From NCBI RefSeq assembly GCF_040939455.1, contig NC_134117.1:28389501-28453500 (forward strand): DNA of 64,000 nt. The letters are read 5' to 3'. The notes under the pieces are model-generated. The model saw only the letters and a list, made by a program, of their open reading frames with translations. It searched no databases and had not been told where the DNA came from. A program made the position numbers and the translations under genes. Each line of letters opens with the position of its first letter. Position 1 is the first letter of the stretch. The DNA comes from Microcebus murinus. Its lineage: Eukaryota; Chordata; Mammalia; Primates; Cheirogaleidae. Positions 39,700 to 51,565 of this stretch are shown here, piece after piece.

Positions 39700-39885
39700 T
39701 TTATCTAGTCTTAGTGTGTGCCAGACACTGTGCTGCTAAGCAGCTTTTCAGAAATTATCTTATTTAATCTTTACAATACCCCTGTGAGAATTTTTATTAT
39801 CCTCATTTTACAGGAGAGGGAATGGAATTAGGAAGTTAAGTAACTTGTCCAGGATCACACAGCTAAAAGTGATGGAGCCAGGATT
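39700..39885 (+). repeat. MIR
   Basis: TGTGCCAGACACTGTGCTGC, ATCCTCATTTTACAGGAGAG, TTGTCCAGGATCACACAGCT: well-preserved MIR order. Confidence 0.8.
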
Positions 39886-39933
39886 TGCTGAGATTATAGG
39901 TGTGAGCCATCACACCTATTATTAAACTTTTAA

Positions 39934-40264
39934 TTTTTAATTTTTTAATTTTTTGAGACAGAGTCTCACTCTCTTGCCCTGGGCTAGAGTGCTGTGGCGT
40001 CAGCCTAGCTCACAGCAACCTCAAACTCCTGGGCTCAATCGATCCTCTGCCTCAGCCTCACGAGAGTATGTGGGACTATAGACATGCACCACCGTGCCTG
40101 GCTTTTTCTATTTTTAGTTGTTTTGGATAATTTCTTTCTATTTATAGTAGAGACGGGGTCTTGCTCTTGCTCAGGCCGGTCTCGAATTCCTGAGATCAAG
40201 CAATCCTCCTGCCTCGGCCTCCTAGATTGCTAGGATTATAGGTGTGTGCCATTGCGCCCGGCCT
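39934..40264 (-). repeat. Alu (lemur-type)
   Basis: Dimer with TSD TAAACTTTTAAT. A separate Alu end fragment (GAGATTATAGGTGTGAGCC) lies just to its left. Confidence 0.92.
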
Positions 40265-40349
40265 AAACTTTTAATATGAATTAATCAATTGAAAAAATCT
40301 ATTAGAATATATGATTCAATTTTTTTGAATAATATAGTCTGAGGACTTG

Positions 40350-40690
40350 TTTATATTTGTTCAAAAAATATTTATTGAATGGCCACTATGTGTCAGACAC
40401 TGTGGGGTGCGAAATAGATGTAGTCTCTGTCCACTTGTGCAGGAAGTCTAGCTGGGAACTCTCATAAGCAACAAATGGTCACACAAACAACTATATAATT
40501 GTAAGTTGTGATAAAAAATATATATAATTGTAAGGTGCAGAAAAAGCAACATGGGCAAAGGCCCTGAGGCAGGGAAGGGTTTTTTGAGAAACTGAAGCAT
40601 GCCTAGGGAGTACTGGGAGAGCCTCAGGTGAGAGGACTTCAAAAGGAACAATAGAAAAAAAATCCCTGGAAAAATCCAACAGAGGAAAAC
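40350..40690. repeat. L2/MIR-like fragment
   Basis: AAAATATTTATTGAATGGCC, CTATGTGTCAGACACTGTGG and GGGCAAAGGCCCTGAGGCAG are common old-repeat phrases. Confidence 0.5.
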
Positions 40691-40695
40691 AATAC

Positions 40696-40890
40696 AGGTT
40701 GACCACTGTGGCTCAGGCCTATAATACTAGCACTTTGGAAGGCAGAGGAGGGGTGGGGGTGGGGTTGCTTGAAGTCAGGGGTTTGATGCTGCTGTGAGCT
40801 ATCATGATGCCACTGCACTCCAGCCTGGGCAACAGAGCCAGACCCCATTTCAAAAAAAACCCAAAAAACAAAAAACAAAAACGAAGAAGA
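40696..40890 (+). repeat. Alu monomer-like
   Basis: Single-arm element with an A-rich tail. Confidence 0.8.
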
Positions 40891-41394
40891 AAAAATAATG
40901 CTGTAAGTTTAAATCTACTGCCTTGGTTAATCCTCACCAGAATCGTGTGAGGCAGGGAGGGCAAGCATAATTATGGTTATTTCTATCATTGAGGATTAAA
41001 GCTCAGTTAGGGACAAAGCAATGCAGCTTTTGGTACTGTGATTCACACCGGAGAGGCAAACTCTGTGGGTTCTCTGGGAAGCTGAAAGGGAGCGGGTGGA
41101 AGAAGCAGAAAAGCCCTACTGCTATGCTGCTTGACTACCTGAAGGAAGAAGGCTTTGAACTACAGACATCAAACAGTAAGCGCTTCTTGGTTGCCACTCT
41201 GTCTGCTCTTCTAGGAATCTCTCTTTGTGTCAAGACAGAAAACGAATCTTGCATTTTAGAGACTGACTGAAAGTCACTTTCAAAGTCGACAGTTCTGTAA
41301 TTCTGAGATTTACATATCAGGAAAAAATTTCAGCGTAGGGTGGAGATTTCTGTCTTGAATCCAAAGGTCGGTGGAATCCGAAGGGTTAATCAAA
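40891..41394. other. Unique sequence upstream of the ARHGAP19 promoter
   Basis: No gene recognised. A 93-codon frame at 40989-41270 has no known motif. Confidence 0.4.
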
Positions 41395-41990
41395 ATGAGA
41401 AACTACAACTCCCGGCAGGCCGCGGGGCCAGCTCTCCACCTCCCCCCGCTTTTTTTCCGCCAGAGTTGGGAGCGACCAGTGACGGTTAGTTATTCGAATA
41501 AACCAATGATATCATGAAACTCTTCAGGTTGAGGAGGGGCGGTCGAGTTATCCAATCGTTTGGAAGATGGGAAAACATAGTAGCCAATCCAAAGGCGTGG
41601 GGGCGGGGTCCGAGGCGAGGGCGGTGAAAGAGGTTTGCTGGCGAAGATGGCGACTGAGGCGCAGGGTGAAGGGGAGGTGCCAGCCCGCGACTCCGGCAGG
41701 AGGTGAGCCGAATTCTTGGTCCAGCTGCCAGGGAAACGAGGCCGTGGACTGGTCGTTCTGAGGCCCGTCCCTTGGGTCACGGTGACCCACGGGCTGGGCT
41801 TTGTTCCTTCCTCCCACGGAATTTCTCACCGGCGCTCCTGCAGGGGCTGAGGCGCAGTGGCGCAGCCCCTTCCCTGGGCTCCCGCCAGGCCCCGGCTTGG
41901 TCCTGCCAAGGCCGGAGGGAGGTCCGCCCGCGGCGTTGGCTGCCAACCCACCAGCTGGGGTGGCAGCGCTGCCTGCTTTGCGCCAAGACT
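41395..41990. promoter_or_regulatory. ARHGAP19: ARHGAP19 CpG-island promoter
   Basis: A G+C-rich stretch around exon 1 with a recognisable housekeeping layout: a ZNF143/THAP11-type site ACTACAACTCCCGGCAGGC (41402-41420), three CCAAT boxes (41503-41507, 41552-41556, 41584-41588), GC boxes (about 41535-41542 and 41600-41609), and a YY1-type AAGATGGCG over the start codon (41645-41653). There is no TATA box near a likely start. Confidence 0.7.
41647..41702 (+). CDS. ARHGAP19: ARHGAP19 exon 1 coding part (Rho GTPase-activating protein 19)
   Basis: ARHGAP19 is a Rho GTPase-activating protein that acts on RhoA and is linked to cytokinesis. Only the first 18 codons and two bases of the next are here: MATEAQGEGEVPARDSGR, which differs from the human N-terminus as I remember it at only about two positions. 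The ATG lies in GAAGATGGCG, and the exon ends at a good donor (AG then GTGAGC at 41703). The RhoGAP domain is encoded farther on and is not in the window. I scanned to 64000 for exon 2 and did not find it, so intron 1 seems to exceed 22 kb. Confidence 0.88.
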
Positions 41991-43002
41991 CATCTTGATG
42001 GCGAGGAAACGGGAAACCCAGAACTGTTTAGCGAATTCCTCGACGTCACACAGCGCTTTTAATGTCTGAGGCAGTTTGTAGGTTGAAGTCTGAGCAAGGA
42101 TTTGAGTGTCAGTTAGAAATGGGTGTGAGGCTTTGGGCCAGTTTTTAAACCTCTCTCGGGTTCAGTTTCTTCTGTAAAAATAGACATAATGCCTATTTCA
42201 GAAAATGTCAGAATTGAATAAGACAATCCATTTAAAGCTTCTGGCACTTAGCCTAGCAGATAATAATTCAATACGTGATACATTTTCGTTTTCCTAGTAG
42301 ATGGGACTGCAGTCCAGAAAATCATGACTTTATTTCTACAGCGCGTTCTTCCCAAACAGGCACACCAACAGTTAGCGTTTGCAGGGAAGAATTTCTAGGT
42401 GACTTGGCCCCAGCCTTGAGACCGAAGGTGCCTTAATTGATTACAGTGGGTTTTTTTTTTTTTTTTGGTAGATTTCAATACAGTGATCTTATTTACGTTA
42501 CTCAGCGTAAATCAGTAAAATACTTTGGCGTTTTTCGATGCCCTTTGTACCTAATAGGAGATTGCGAAAGTCTTGGGAAACTGAGTTTGTGAGCGGGCTG
42601 CTTCTGAAGCCTAGATGAAATTGATTGAATGTGTTATTTAAAATTTTATACGTAAGAGCTTTCTACTGTTGGAGCCACCCATAAATTGTTGACCATTTTT
42701 GCCCAGGGGCTGTAGAGGTGATTGATACTTTTTATTAGAACATCCCTCATCTAGTTCTGAAATCCTGAATTGTGATGAAAATCTGAGGACAAATAAAATA
42801 GTATTTTATAGCAAAAGTAGTTTGTTTGGATTCCTCTATAGTATACTGCCAACTGAATTTAAATTTTGAGTGAGAGTATTAGTTACATGATCAACAGGTA
42901 TTCACACAATCTTACCTGAACCTCAAACTGTTACATCAATTCCATATTGTAGAAAATAAGTTTGGTGTTTCTGTAAGGCTTTTTGAGGGCAGGAAACATA
43001 CA
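41990..43002. other. Start of ARHGAP19 intron 1, unique
   Basis: No repeats recognised except an 18-T run near 42450. May hold intronic regulatory sequence, but none is identifiable by eye. Confidence 0.4.
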
Positions 43003-43340
43003 TTTTTTTTTTTTTTTTTGAGACAGAGTCTCGCTTTGTTGCCCAGGCTAGAGTGAGTGCCGTGGCGTCAGCCTAGCTCACAGCAACCTCAAACTCCTGG
43101 GCTCAAGCGATCCTCCTGCCTCAGCCTCCTGAGTAGCTGGGACTACAGGCATGTGCCACCATGCCCAGCTAATTTTTTCTATGTATATTAGTTGGCCAAT
43201 TAATTTCTTTCTATTTATAGTAGAGACGGGGTCTCGCTCTTCTTGCTCAGGCTGGTTTTGAATTCCCGACCTCGAGCTATCCGCCTGCCTCAGCCTCCCA
43301 GAGTGCTAGGATTATAGGCGTGAGCCACCTCGCCCGGCCT
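43003..43340 (-). repeat. Alu (lemur-type)
   Basis: Full dimer; ACATACAT on both sides. Confidence 0.95.
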
Positions 43341-43496
43341 ACATACATGTTTTTGTCACATATTCCCAGTACTTAGCTTTGTGTAGGTGGTCAGTAATGA
43401 ATGGATAATAGTCTTTGTCATTTCTAAGACATGAATATTGTCTTGTGGTGATACATATTCTACAAATTCTTTTTTGCTCTACAGATATTAACCTTT

Positions 43497-43587
43497 TTTT
43501 TCTTTTTAAATTTTTTATTTTAGTGTATTATGGGGATACAAGTGTTAAGGATACGTATATTGCTCATCCCCCCCACTCCCCCCCCCC
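43497..43587 (-). mobile_element. Very short 5'-truncated L1
   Basis: T-run, GTGTATTATGGGGATACAAG and a C-rich tract: the last about 90 bp of the same L1 3'UTR type seen at 27359. TSD ATATTAACCTTT (43485-43496 and 43588-43599). Confidence 0.88.
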
Positions 43588-43789
43588 ATATTAACCTTTC
43601 TAATGTTCTCTTGATGGTGTGGCTCCTTGTATTCCATAAAGAAGAGGAAAGGATTGTCTGATTTGCACAGATCCATTACATATTTAAGGTTGAATGGAAA
43701 ATATGTGATCAGCCATTTAGAACTGTACTGTCTAGCTTTCTATTTCTTCATCATTATTTTAAGCCTGCTCCTAATAATTATAAATGCTT

Positions 43790-44121
<332 letters not shown>

Positions 44122-44379
44122 CATTTACAATTTTTAAATCAAAAATTTAAATAAGAAAAAATTGCTCTGACTGTAAAGAATTCCCAGGTTATGTTTTGAC
44201 CTTTGATGGGAACACTCCCTTCTCTTCATTTCCTGTCTTTATTAGGTAGAATGATGCTTTAAAATTTAACTCACTTGTTACACTTTTAAGTTACTCTTAA
44301 GTGAACAGTACTAAAGGGGAATCCACAAATAGAAGCTATCCACATTACCAGTTGCACTATAAAAATAATAGGGTCTTTT

Positions 44380-44430
44380 GTGCTCACTTCGGCAGCACAT
44401 ATACTAAAATTGGAGCGATAACGTGAGAAG
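44380..44430 (+). pseudogene. U6 snRNA pseudogene, 3'-truncated
   Basis: GTGCTCACTTCGGCAGCACA and TATACTAAAATTGGAGCGAT match the first 40 nt of U6 with about two changes; similarity fades after GAGAAG and the rest of U6 is missing. An A-rich AAAAAG follows. AATAGGGTCTTTT before and AATAGTGTATTTT after look like a 13-bp duplication with two mismatches, so this is an old retro-insertion and not a functional U6 gene. Confidence 0.85.
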
Positions 44431-46302
44431 AAAAAGAAATAGTGTATTTTAAGGGTCAAAGAGAAGAAGCTACAGCAGGAAATTAAATAAAGCCACCTCT
44501 CCCCATATTTGACAGTAGGGAAATATAGCTCAGTGCTTTCTGAGTTGAAAAGAAACCTGAAAAGAAAGTGCTATTATTAGACGAAAAGGAAAAATTAATA
44601 ACAAAGGGTCCCAGGCCTTTTAACCTTAATATTCACTGGGAAAAAAAGCCTGCTGCAAACCAGAAAAAGCAAACAGGAAGACACAGAGGTGAAAGGAGGC
44701 AAAGCAAGCCACAGTAGTGATAATTTTTGAAAAGTTGGTGACAGTCAATAAACCAGCAGTGTCCAAGTTCCAGGGCCCAATCCTGCTCCTGGAATTTAGG
44801 AACAGCAAGTTTAGGAATAGACTGCAGGATGCTTGGAAATGTTTCTGGAGGATAAGGAAGGTGCCTGAAGATGGGGTAGGGTCCTATATCCTGTTAATTT
44901 ACATATACCTAAGAGTATGGAATGTTGGTTAGTAAATAAGGAACCCTATCATAAAGAATGATATAGGAAATCTGTAAACTTTTTGTTAGATGGTGTCAGT
45001 AAGCATTACATTTGGCTTAAAACTCTGAATTCAGCCTTCTTTGTTCAGATACATTTGGTCCCTCTTCCTTCCTCCCTGCCTCATTTTCAGACACTGCATT
45101 TAAGATTGATCTTTTCTGAATGGTAATAGAGTTTGGTGACAGGGGCTCAACTCACATTGGATCCATTGAACGGTGTCTATCAATGTCCTGTGCTTATAAA
45201 AATATTTAAAAAATCATTGATATTGAAATAGCCTTCCTTGCTGGTGAATGATAAGATCATTATAGTTGGGAATTGTTGCACAGGTGAGAGGAAGAGCGAG
45301 TTTAGGAAGAAGCTGGTGTACGGTTTAGTGTGTTTTAGGATTACAGTAGCAACCTGGTACTTTCCTCATTGACAGTTGCTCTTTTTCCTTTAGGGCTCTT
45401 AAGCCCAGCATTTAAAAAAATTTTGTTTTTTAAAAATTGTGTTATTAAAAAACACATAAGATAAAATTTATCATCTTAACAATTTTTCAATGTACAGTTC
45501 AGTAGTTTTAATTATATTCACATTGTTGTGTGCCCAGCCATTTTTTGTGTAGAAAGTCTACAACCTGCAAATCCATCGAAATTTTAAAGATATATTCTTT
45601 CCTCCCTCCCTGGTATAAAATAAACTTATATTTACTATAGATGGTTAGAAAGATATGTACAAAAGAAAGATAGCCATTCTAGTTCTACCAGGTAGATACA
45701 ACCATTATTAATATTGAGATACGATTTATTGGTATCTTAGACAATGTTGGCTCCCAGCTATGAAATGAAGATTTATCCTACTTTCTTTGTAAACTCTCAC
45801 TTCTTTTTCTTCCCCTTCTCCTTATTTGTTATATTCTTGATTTTAGTTCTCTCATTGACTAGCTTTAGGATTATGGCAAAATAACATTTCTTGATCATTG
45901 AATTTCAGACAGTATCAGTTGACTCTTTACTATTTAAAATTAGGAAAAGAGCATATTTTTGTTTCCTCATTTCTCTTTTTTTAGGTTTCCATCAGCTATA
46001 TCACTTCTTCTGTAGTATTAAAGTATTAAAAGCATTTACATCCTATTTAAAATGTACAATTAAAAATTTACTTATTGTGGTGAATATGGATTCTAAAAAT
46101 GGAAAACTAAAGGATAGGATCATTGAGGATCTTGTAACTATGTAAATATGCTCTGCAGAGCCAAGTAGTGTGCTTAACCTGTAGAGAAAAAATTACAGTC
46201 CCAAATCACCAAGCCTGTTTTAATCTAAAAAGCATGTTGGAGACATCAATGTTAAATGCATTCTATATTTTTACACTCTGTTAGTCAAAAATTAAAAAAA
46301 AT
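44431..46302. other. Intron 1, mostly unique
   Basis: An L1M-type fragment lies at 45430-45620 (AAAAACACATAAGATAAAAT, CATTGTTGTGTGCCCAGCC). No exon or other gene recognised. Confidence 0.45.
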
Positions 46303-46433
46303 TTTTTTTTTTATGAAGATGGGGTTTCACTATGTTGCCCCAGCTGGTCTTGAACTCCTGGCCTCAAGTTATCTTCCTGCCTTGGCCTCCCAAAGTGCTA
46401 GCATTATAGGTGTGAGCCATCAGTGCCCATCCT
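46303..46433 (-). repeat. Partial Alu
   Basis: One arm only (GATGGGGTTTCACTATGTTG to GTGAGCCATCAGTGCCC). Confidence 0.8.
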
Positions 46434-46539
46434 TAGTTGCTCAAAATTATGCCTCATTTACTCTGTGAGTAAATGAAGGGTCTGTTCCCTGGTGGGGAGA
46501 AGAAGGTAAAGATAAGTACTCTTTAAAAAAAAACTTGCA

Positions 46540-46654
46540 AGCCGGGCGCGGTGGCTCACGCCTGTAATCCTAGCTCTCTGGGAGGCTGAGGCGGGCGGAT
46601 TGCTCGAGGTCAGGAGTTCGAAACCAGCCTGAGCAAGAGCGAGACCCCGTCTCT

Positions 46655-46685
<31 letters not shown>
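46540..46685 (+). repeat. Half Alu: left arm only with A-tail
   Basis: Starts GCCGGGCGCGGTGGCTCACG and stops at CCGTCTCTATTT in a long A-run. AAAACTTGCA occurs on both sides. Confidence 0.9.
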
Positions 46686-46759
46686 CTTGCAGTACTGTTA
46701 ATCATATCTTAAAAATTAATAATTTACTAATATCCAGTCAGAAAGACACTTTAACATTT

Positions 46760-47040
46760 TTTGAGGTATTATGTATGTATACATACATTTGAGGTATTAT
46801 GTATGTATATGTATAAAGTACACGTATCTCAAGTATTCAGCTTGAACAATTTTCCCAAAACGAATACCCAAGTTACTAGTACCCAGACCAAGAAACAAAA
46901 TATCACCAGCATTCCAGAAAGCCCATCTTATTCCCCCTTCTGGTTACTGTGTACTTCTCTCCTCTTCTCCCTAGGGTAACCACCATCCTGACTACTGACA
47001 GTATAGATTAGTTTTGCTGACAACATTTTGTTTTAACTTT
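46760..47040. repeat. L1M-type fragment with short tandem repeat
   Basis: Starts with a duplicated TTGAGGTATTATGTATGTAT, then L1M text (AAGAAACAAAATATCACCAG). Confidence 0.5.
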
Positions 47041-47936
47041 TTTTTTCTTACATATTGGCAGGTTCAGTTCAAGTGAAGTGACTTATTGCAGAATATTTGG
47101 CCTAAGTAGGAAAGTATAAAGAAAAAATAAAAATTATCTTTCTGGAAAGATAGTGGAATTTATTTAAGCCAAGCAGAATTTATTTGCTTTCTAGCATTGA
47201 CATATATATTTTTGTATAATATTTTGTTTTGTGCATCATAAATATATTCAGAAAAGACATTTGCTCTTTTAGGGAATACATCTGTGAGATATTTATTTTG
47301 CAGCTTTAGATTCTGATACTGGGTGGTGATATGTATAATTAAATATGGTTTTATTTCCAAAGTGTTTTAGAAAATTTTTGGAGACTAAAAGGGGTTACTT
47401 AAGGGAGGAAGGTATAGTATAGGGAAGAAGGAAGAAAAAGAAGGTGGGGACAACAGCTGTCTGCTAAACTACAGAGATGTGTAACAAGATTAGAATTAGT
47501 GGGATATCCCTGCATTGCTATCTTTGTGGTATATATCATGCAGTTTGGCAACTGCCCTGTATGCTGATTGTTTTCATTGTTAAAATCTTGAGAAATTGAG
47601 CCCTTATATTCTTTTGCTGGGTAAATGCTTTAAGAACAGATACTATAGTTATCTATAAATTCTCCTTCAATCTATGTTTATCTGTTTTAAGCAGGTATGA
47701 CTTAACGATCTGCTTAGTAAATACTAGTACAACACTTTGAATTTGGAAAAATGATGTTACTTTAAAAACTGTTTAAAATATCCATTGATGCATAAAATTA
47801 TATGCTGTATGTTCTGGATTAAGTGGATTTAGAAAACAGGCTGATATAGTGGTTGAATGTTATTTGTTTAATTAATTGAAGTCTAAGAATGAAGTTTTGC
47901 TGATTCCATTCAATTTGGAAGACATTAGATATTTTA
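47041..47936. other. Intron 1, unique A+T-rich
   Basis: Nothing recognised. Confidence 0.4.
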
Positions 47937-48062
47937 AAAATTTATTTTTTTATTATTAATTTTTTAGCTCAGGTTGGTCTCAAAGCCCTGAGCTCAAGTG
48001 ATCCTCCCACCTCGGCCTCTCAGAGTGCTAGGATTATAGGCAGGAGTCACCATTGCCAGGCC
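47937..48062 (-). repeat. Alu fragment with target duplication
   Basis: Only the left-arm end of the Alu remains. GACATTAGATATTTT (left) and GACATTAGATTTT (right) flank it. Confidence 0.8.
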
Positions 48063-48179
48063 GACATTAGATTTTAAAGTCTCATCTGTGGGGTGTAGTT
48101 TGCTATTGGATTGATAGGGGTCATTTTTATTTATTTGTTTGTTCTATTTTAAAATTTTTTTTTTTTATTTCACCCCAGG

Positions 48180-48468
48180 CTGTATGCTCCTAATTTTTAT
48201 TTTTTTATTTTTTATTTGAGACAGTGTTTCACTCTGTTGCCTGGGCTAAAGTGCATAGCTAACTACAACTTCAAACTTTGCTCAAGTGATCCTCCTGCCT
48301 CAGCCTCCTAAGTAGTTGAGTCTATAGGCTTGTGCTACCTGGCTAATTTTTGTATTTTTTGGATAGGCTAAGTTGCTCAGCTTGGTCTTGAACTCCTGAA
48401 CTCAAGTGATCCTTCCACTTAAGCCTCCCAAAGTGCTAGGATTACAGGTGTGAGCCACTGCTCCCTCT
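48180..48468 (-). repeat. Old Alu
   Basis: Degenerate minus-strand dimer without the lemur linker. Confidence 0.85.
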
Positions 48469-48494
48469 CTGAAAATAATCTTTATAACCTGATT

Positions 48495-48828
48495 TTATTT
48501 ATTTATTTATTTTGAGACAGAGTCTCACTCTGTTACCTGCGCTAGAGTGCCATGGCGTCAGCTTAGCTCACAGCAACCTCAAACTCCTGGGCTTAGGCAA
48601 TCCTCCTGCCTCAGCCTCCTAAGTAGCTGGGACTACAGGCATGCACCACCATGCCTGGCTAATTTTTTCTATATATTTTTAGTTGTCCAGCTAATTTCTT
48701 TCTATTTTTAGTAGAGATGGAGTCTCGCTCTTGCTCAGGCTGGTGTAGAACTCCTGAACTCAAATGATCCACCTGCGTTGGCCTCCCAGAGTGCTAGCAT
48801 TACAGGTGTGAGCCACCGCACCCAGCCT
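48495..48828 (-). repeat. Alu (lemur-type)
   Basis: Full dimer with a (TTTA)-rich start; TATAACCT on both sides. Confidence 0.94.
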
Positions 48829-48851
48829 ATAACCTCTTTTTAAATTAGAGA

Positions 48852-48947
48852 AAAATTTTTTTTTAAGAGTTAGGATGTCACTATGTTGGCCAGGCTGGAC
48901 TTGGAACTCCTGGGCTGAAGTGATCCTCTCACCTAAGCCTCCTGAAA
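48852..48947 (-). repeat. Alu fragment
   Basis: GTCACTATGTTGGCCAGGCT to CTCTCACCTAAGCCTCC only. Confidence 0.7.
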
Positions 48948-49059
48948 AAATTTTGTAATGAATATTTTGTAAATAAAGGTACATTTAGCTACAATTTCCT
49001 ATTTTCCTTATGTAGAGTGACTTTTGGGACACCCTGTGTTTTGTTTAGCTTTGCTTATT

Positions 49060-49389
49060 TTATTTATTTATTTTTTTTGAGACAGAGTCTCACTTTGTTG
49101 CCCAGGCTAGAGTGAGTGCCGTGGCATTAGCCTGGCTCACAGCAACCTCAGTCTGGGGCTCAGCGATCCTACTGCCTCAGCCTCCCGAGTAGCTGGGCCT
49201 ACAGGCATGCGCCACCATGCCCGGCTAATTTTTTGTATATATATTTTTAGTTGGTCAATTAATTTATTTCTATTATTGGTAGAGATGGGGTCTCGCTCAG
49301 GCTGGTTTCGAACTCCTGACCTTGAGCAATCCGCCCGCCTCGGCCTCCCAAAGTGCTAGGATTACAGGCGTGAGCCACCATGCCTGGCC
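49060..49389 (-). repeat. Alu (lemur-type)
   Basis: Full dimer; AGCTTTG then TTATTTT text on both sides. Confidence 0.94.
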
Positions 49390-49529
49390 CAGCTTTGTTT
49401 ATTTTTGATATTGCTTTGTAGATTCATGAGGTTTGCCTTTTTTTTCACGCAATATTGTGTTTCTAAGATATATCCATACTGTATATGTGGTGGTTCTTTA
49501 ATTTTTACTGCTGAGAACTTAGAAGTGCT

Positions 49530-50260
49530 TTTTAAAAATTTGGATATAACTTACATTTAATACACATACAAATCTTAATTTTGATGAATTTTTTTTTTTT
49601 TTTTTTTGAGACAGAGTCTCACTTTGTTGTCCAGGCTAGAGTGAGTGCCGTGGCGTCAGCCTAGCTCACAGCAACCTCAAACTCCGGGGCTCAAGCAATC
49701 CTGCTGCCTCAGCCTCCTGAGTAACTGGGACTACAGGCATGCGCCACCATGCCCGGCTAATTTTTTCTATATATATTAGTTGGCCAATTAATTTCTTTCT
49801 ATTTATAGTAGAGACAAAGTCTCGCTCTTGCTCAGGCTGGTTTTGAACTCCTGACCTCGAGCAATCCGCCCGCCTCGGCCTCCCAGAGAGCTAGGATTAC
49901 AGGCGTAAGCCACTGTGCCCGGCTTAATTTTGATGAATTTTTATGTGTGAATATACTTGTTTAACCACAACTCAGATGAAGAAATAGGAGATTTCCAGCA
50001 TCTCAGAAGGCTCCCTTGTTGTCCTGTCCTCCCAGAGATACTTATTATTCTAATATTTATTACTGTAGATCAGCCTATTTTTGAACTTTATATGCATAGA
50101 ATCATTCAGTGTATACTCGTTTGTGTCTGCTTTCACTCAATGTTATTTTTTTGGTATTCAGGTTATATCAGCATTTTATTCTTTTTTATTGCTGTGTAGA
50201 ATTCTATTATATTTCATAGTTTATTAATCCATTTTGCCATTGAAGGACAAATAGGTAGTT
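49530..50260. repeat. L1M-type fragment split by an Alu
   Basis: TTTGGATATAACTTACATTT, then after the Alu AACCACAACTCAGATGAAG and CATTTTGCCATTGAAGGAC. Confidence 0.55.
49588..49925 (-). repeat. Alu (lemur-type)
   Basis: Full dimer; TTAATTTTGATGAATTTTT on both sides. Confidence 0.96.
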
Positions 50261-50289
50261 CAAGGGCTGGTTTTTAATGAGCAAGTTTT

Positions 50290-50330
50290 TTTTTTTTTTT
50301 TTTTTTTTGACACTTTAAGGACAGCAACAA
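50290..50330 (-). repeat. Short retro-insertion
   Basis: A T tract plus about 21 bp (GACACTTTAAGGACAGCAAC). Perfect 14-bp duplication AATGAGCAAGTTTT at 50276-50289 and 50331-50344. Source RNA not recognised. Confidence 0.8.
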
Positions 50331-50344
50331 AATGAGCAAGTTTT

Positions 50345-50939
50345 GACAAGAGTTGGGATAATGGGCGATAGCTTACTGAAGAGAGTGTTACTTCTTGGAA
50401 TGGAAATAGGATTGAGATTGTTTTTAGTGAGATTACCTGTACCAGGTATACTTGTGTTCTTGAGTATGACACCCTAAGTGCCCAAATCCCAGTTTTCATT
50501 TTTTCTGATCTTTGTGCTGTTTTCCATTGTTCATAATATCTTTTTAAAAGGTTCTCTTTTAAAACTGGTCTCTATTATTCAGGCACTGCCTTGGTTCTTT
50601 TACATGGTTGAGTATACCTTCTTTGTCTGGCTATACTTCTTTCTCCAAGATTCAGTCCTTTGCCCTCATTTCAGATATTCTTTTCCATTTAAGTTTACCT
50701 TCGCAGATTATCAGTTTTGGTTAATAGGTGATTCCAAATCTTTCTTTGTAGCCCTAATGTGTTCTCTAAGAGTCAGACTCTTGTTTCTAACTTGTTAGAT
50801 GTGTTTGGGTTATTTCAAATTCTTCATTGGAAAATATGTAGTGGCACAGGATTGTCAGTTTCTCTTGTATGACCTAATGTAAGTCTTTAGATTTATTCCT
50901 AATTCATTGGTAAAATGAGATTCTACTGCAGTCAGAAGG
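50345..50939. other. Intron 1, unique
   Basis: No feature recognised. Confidence 0.4.
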
Positions 50940-51043
50940 TCCCTTCTGAGTCTTCTGGGCTCAAGCAATCTTCCTGTTTCAGACTCCCGAGTAGTTGGGC
51001 CTACAAGCATGTACCACCATGTCTGGCTAATTTTTCTATTTTT

Positions 51044-51086
51044 TAAAATTTTTTTTTTATTTTCCTCAGGATATATTCCCAAGTCA
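51044..51086 (-). repeat. Short retro-insertion in an Alu
   Basis: 43 bp with a T-rich start, between perfect 16-bp copies of TAATTTTTCTATTTTT (51028-51043 and 51087-51102). The inner text, antisense GGGAATATATCCTGAGGAAA, could come from L1. Confidence 0.75.
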
Positions 51087-51124
51087 TAATTTTTCTATTT
51101 TTGTAGAAACAAGGTCTCTCTCTT

Positions 51125-51452
<328 letters not shown>

Positions 51453-51565
51453 GAAATGTCTTACTCTTGTTCAGGCTGGTCTCAAAGTCTTGACCTCAAA
51501 TAATCATCCTGCCTTGGCCTCCCACAGTACTAGGATTAGGGGGCATGAGCCACCCAGCCTGGCCC

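Noticed and set aside
40989..41270. 93-codon frame just upstream of the ARHGAP19 promoter
   Set aside because: No family signature and no supporting context; probably chance.
42440..42480. Another tiny retro-insertion near an 18-T run
   Set aside because: Only a 6-bp repeat (ACAGTG) flanks it; not enough to claim a target duplication.
44380..44430. Functional U6 gene
   Set aside because: More than half of U6 is missing and no upstream U6-type promoter elements (PSE/TATA) are evident.
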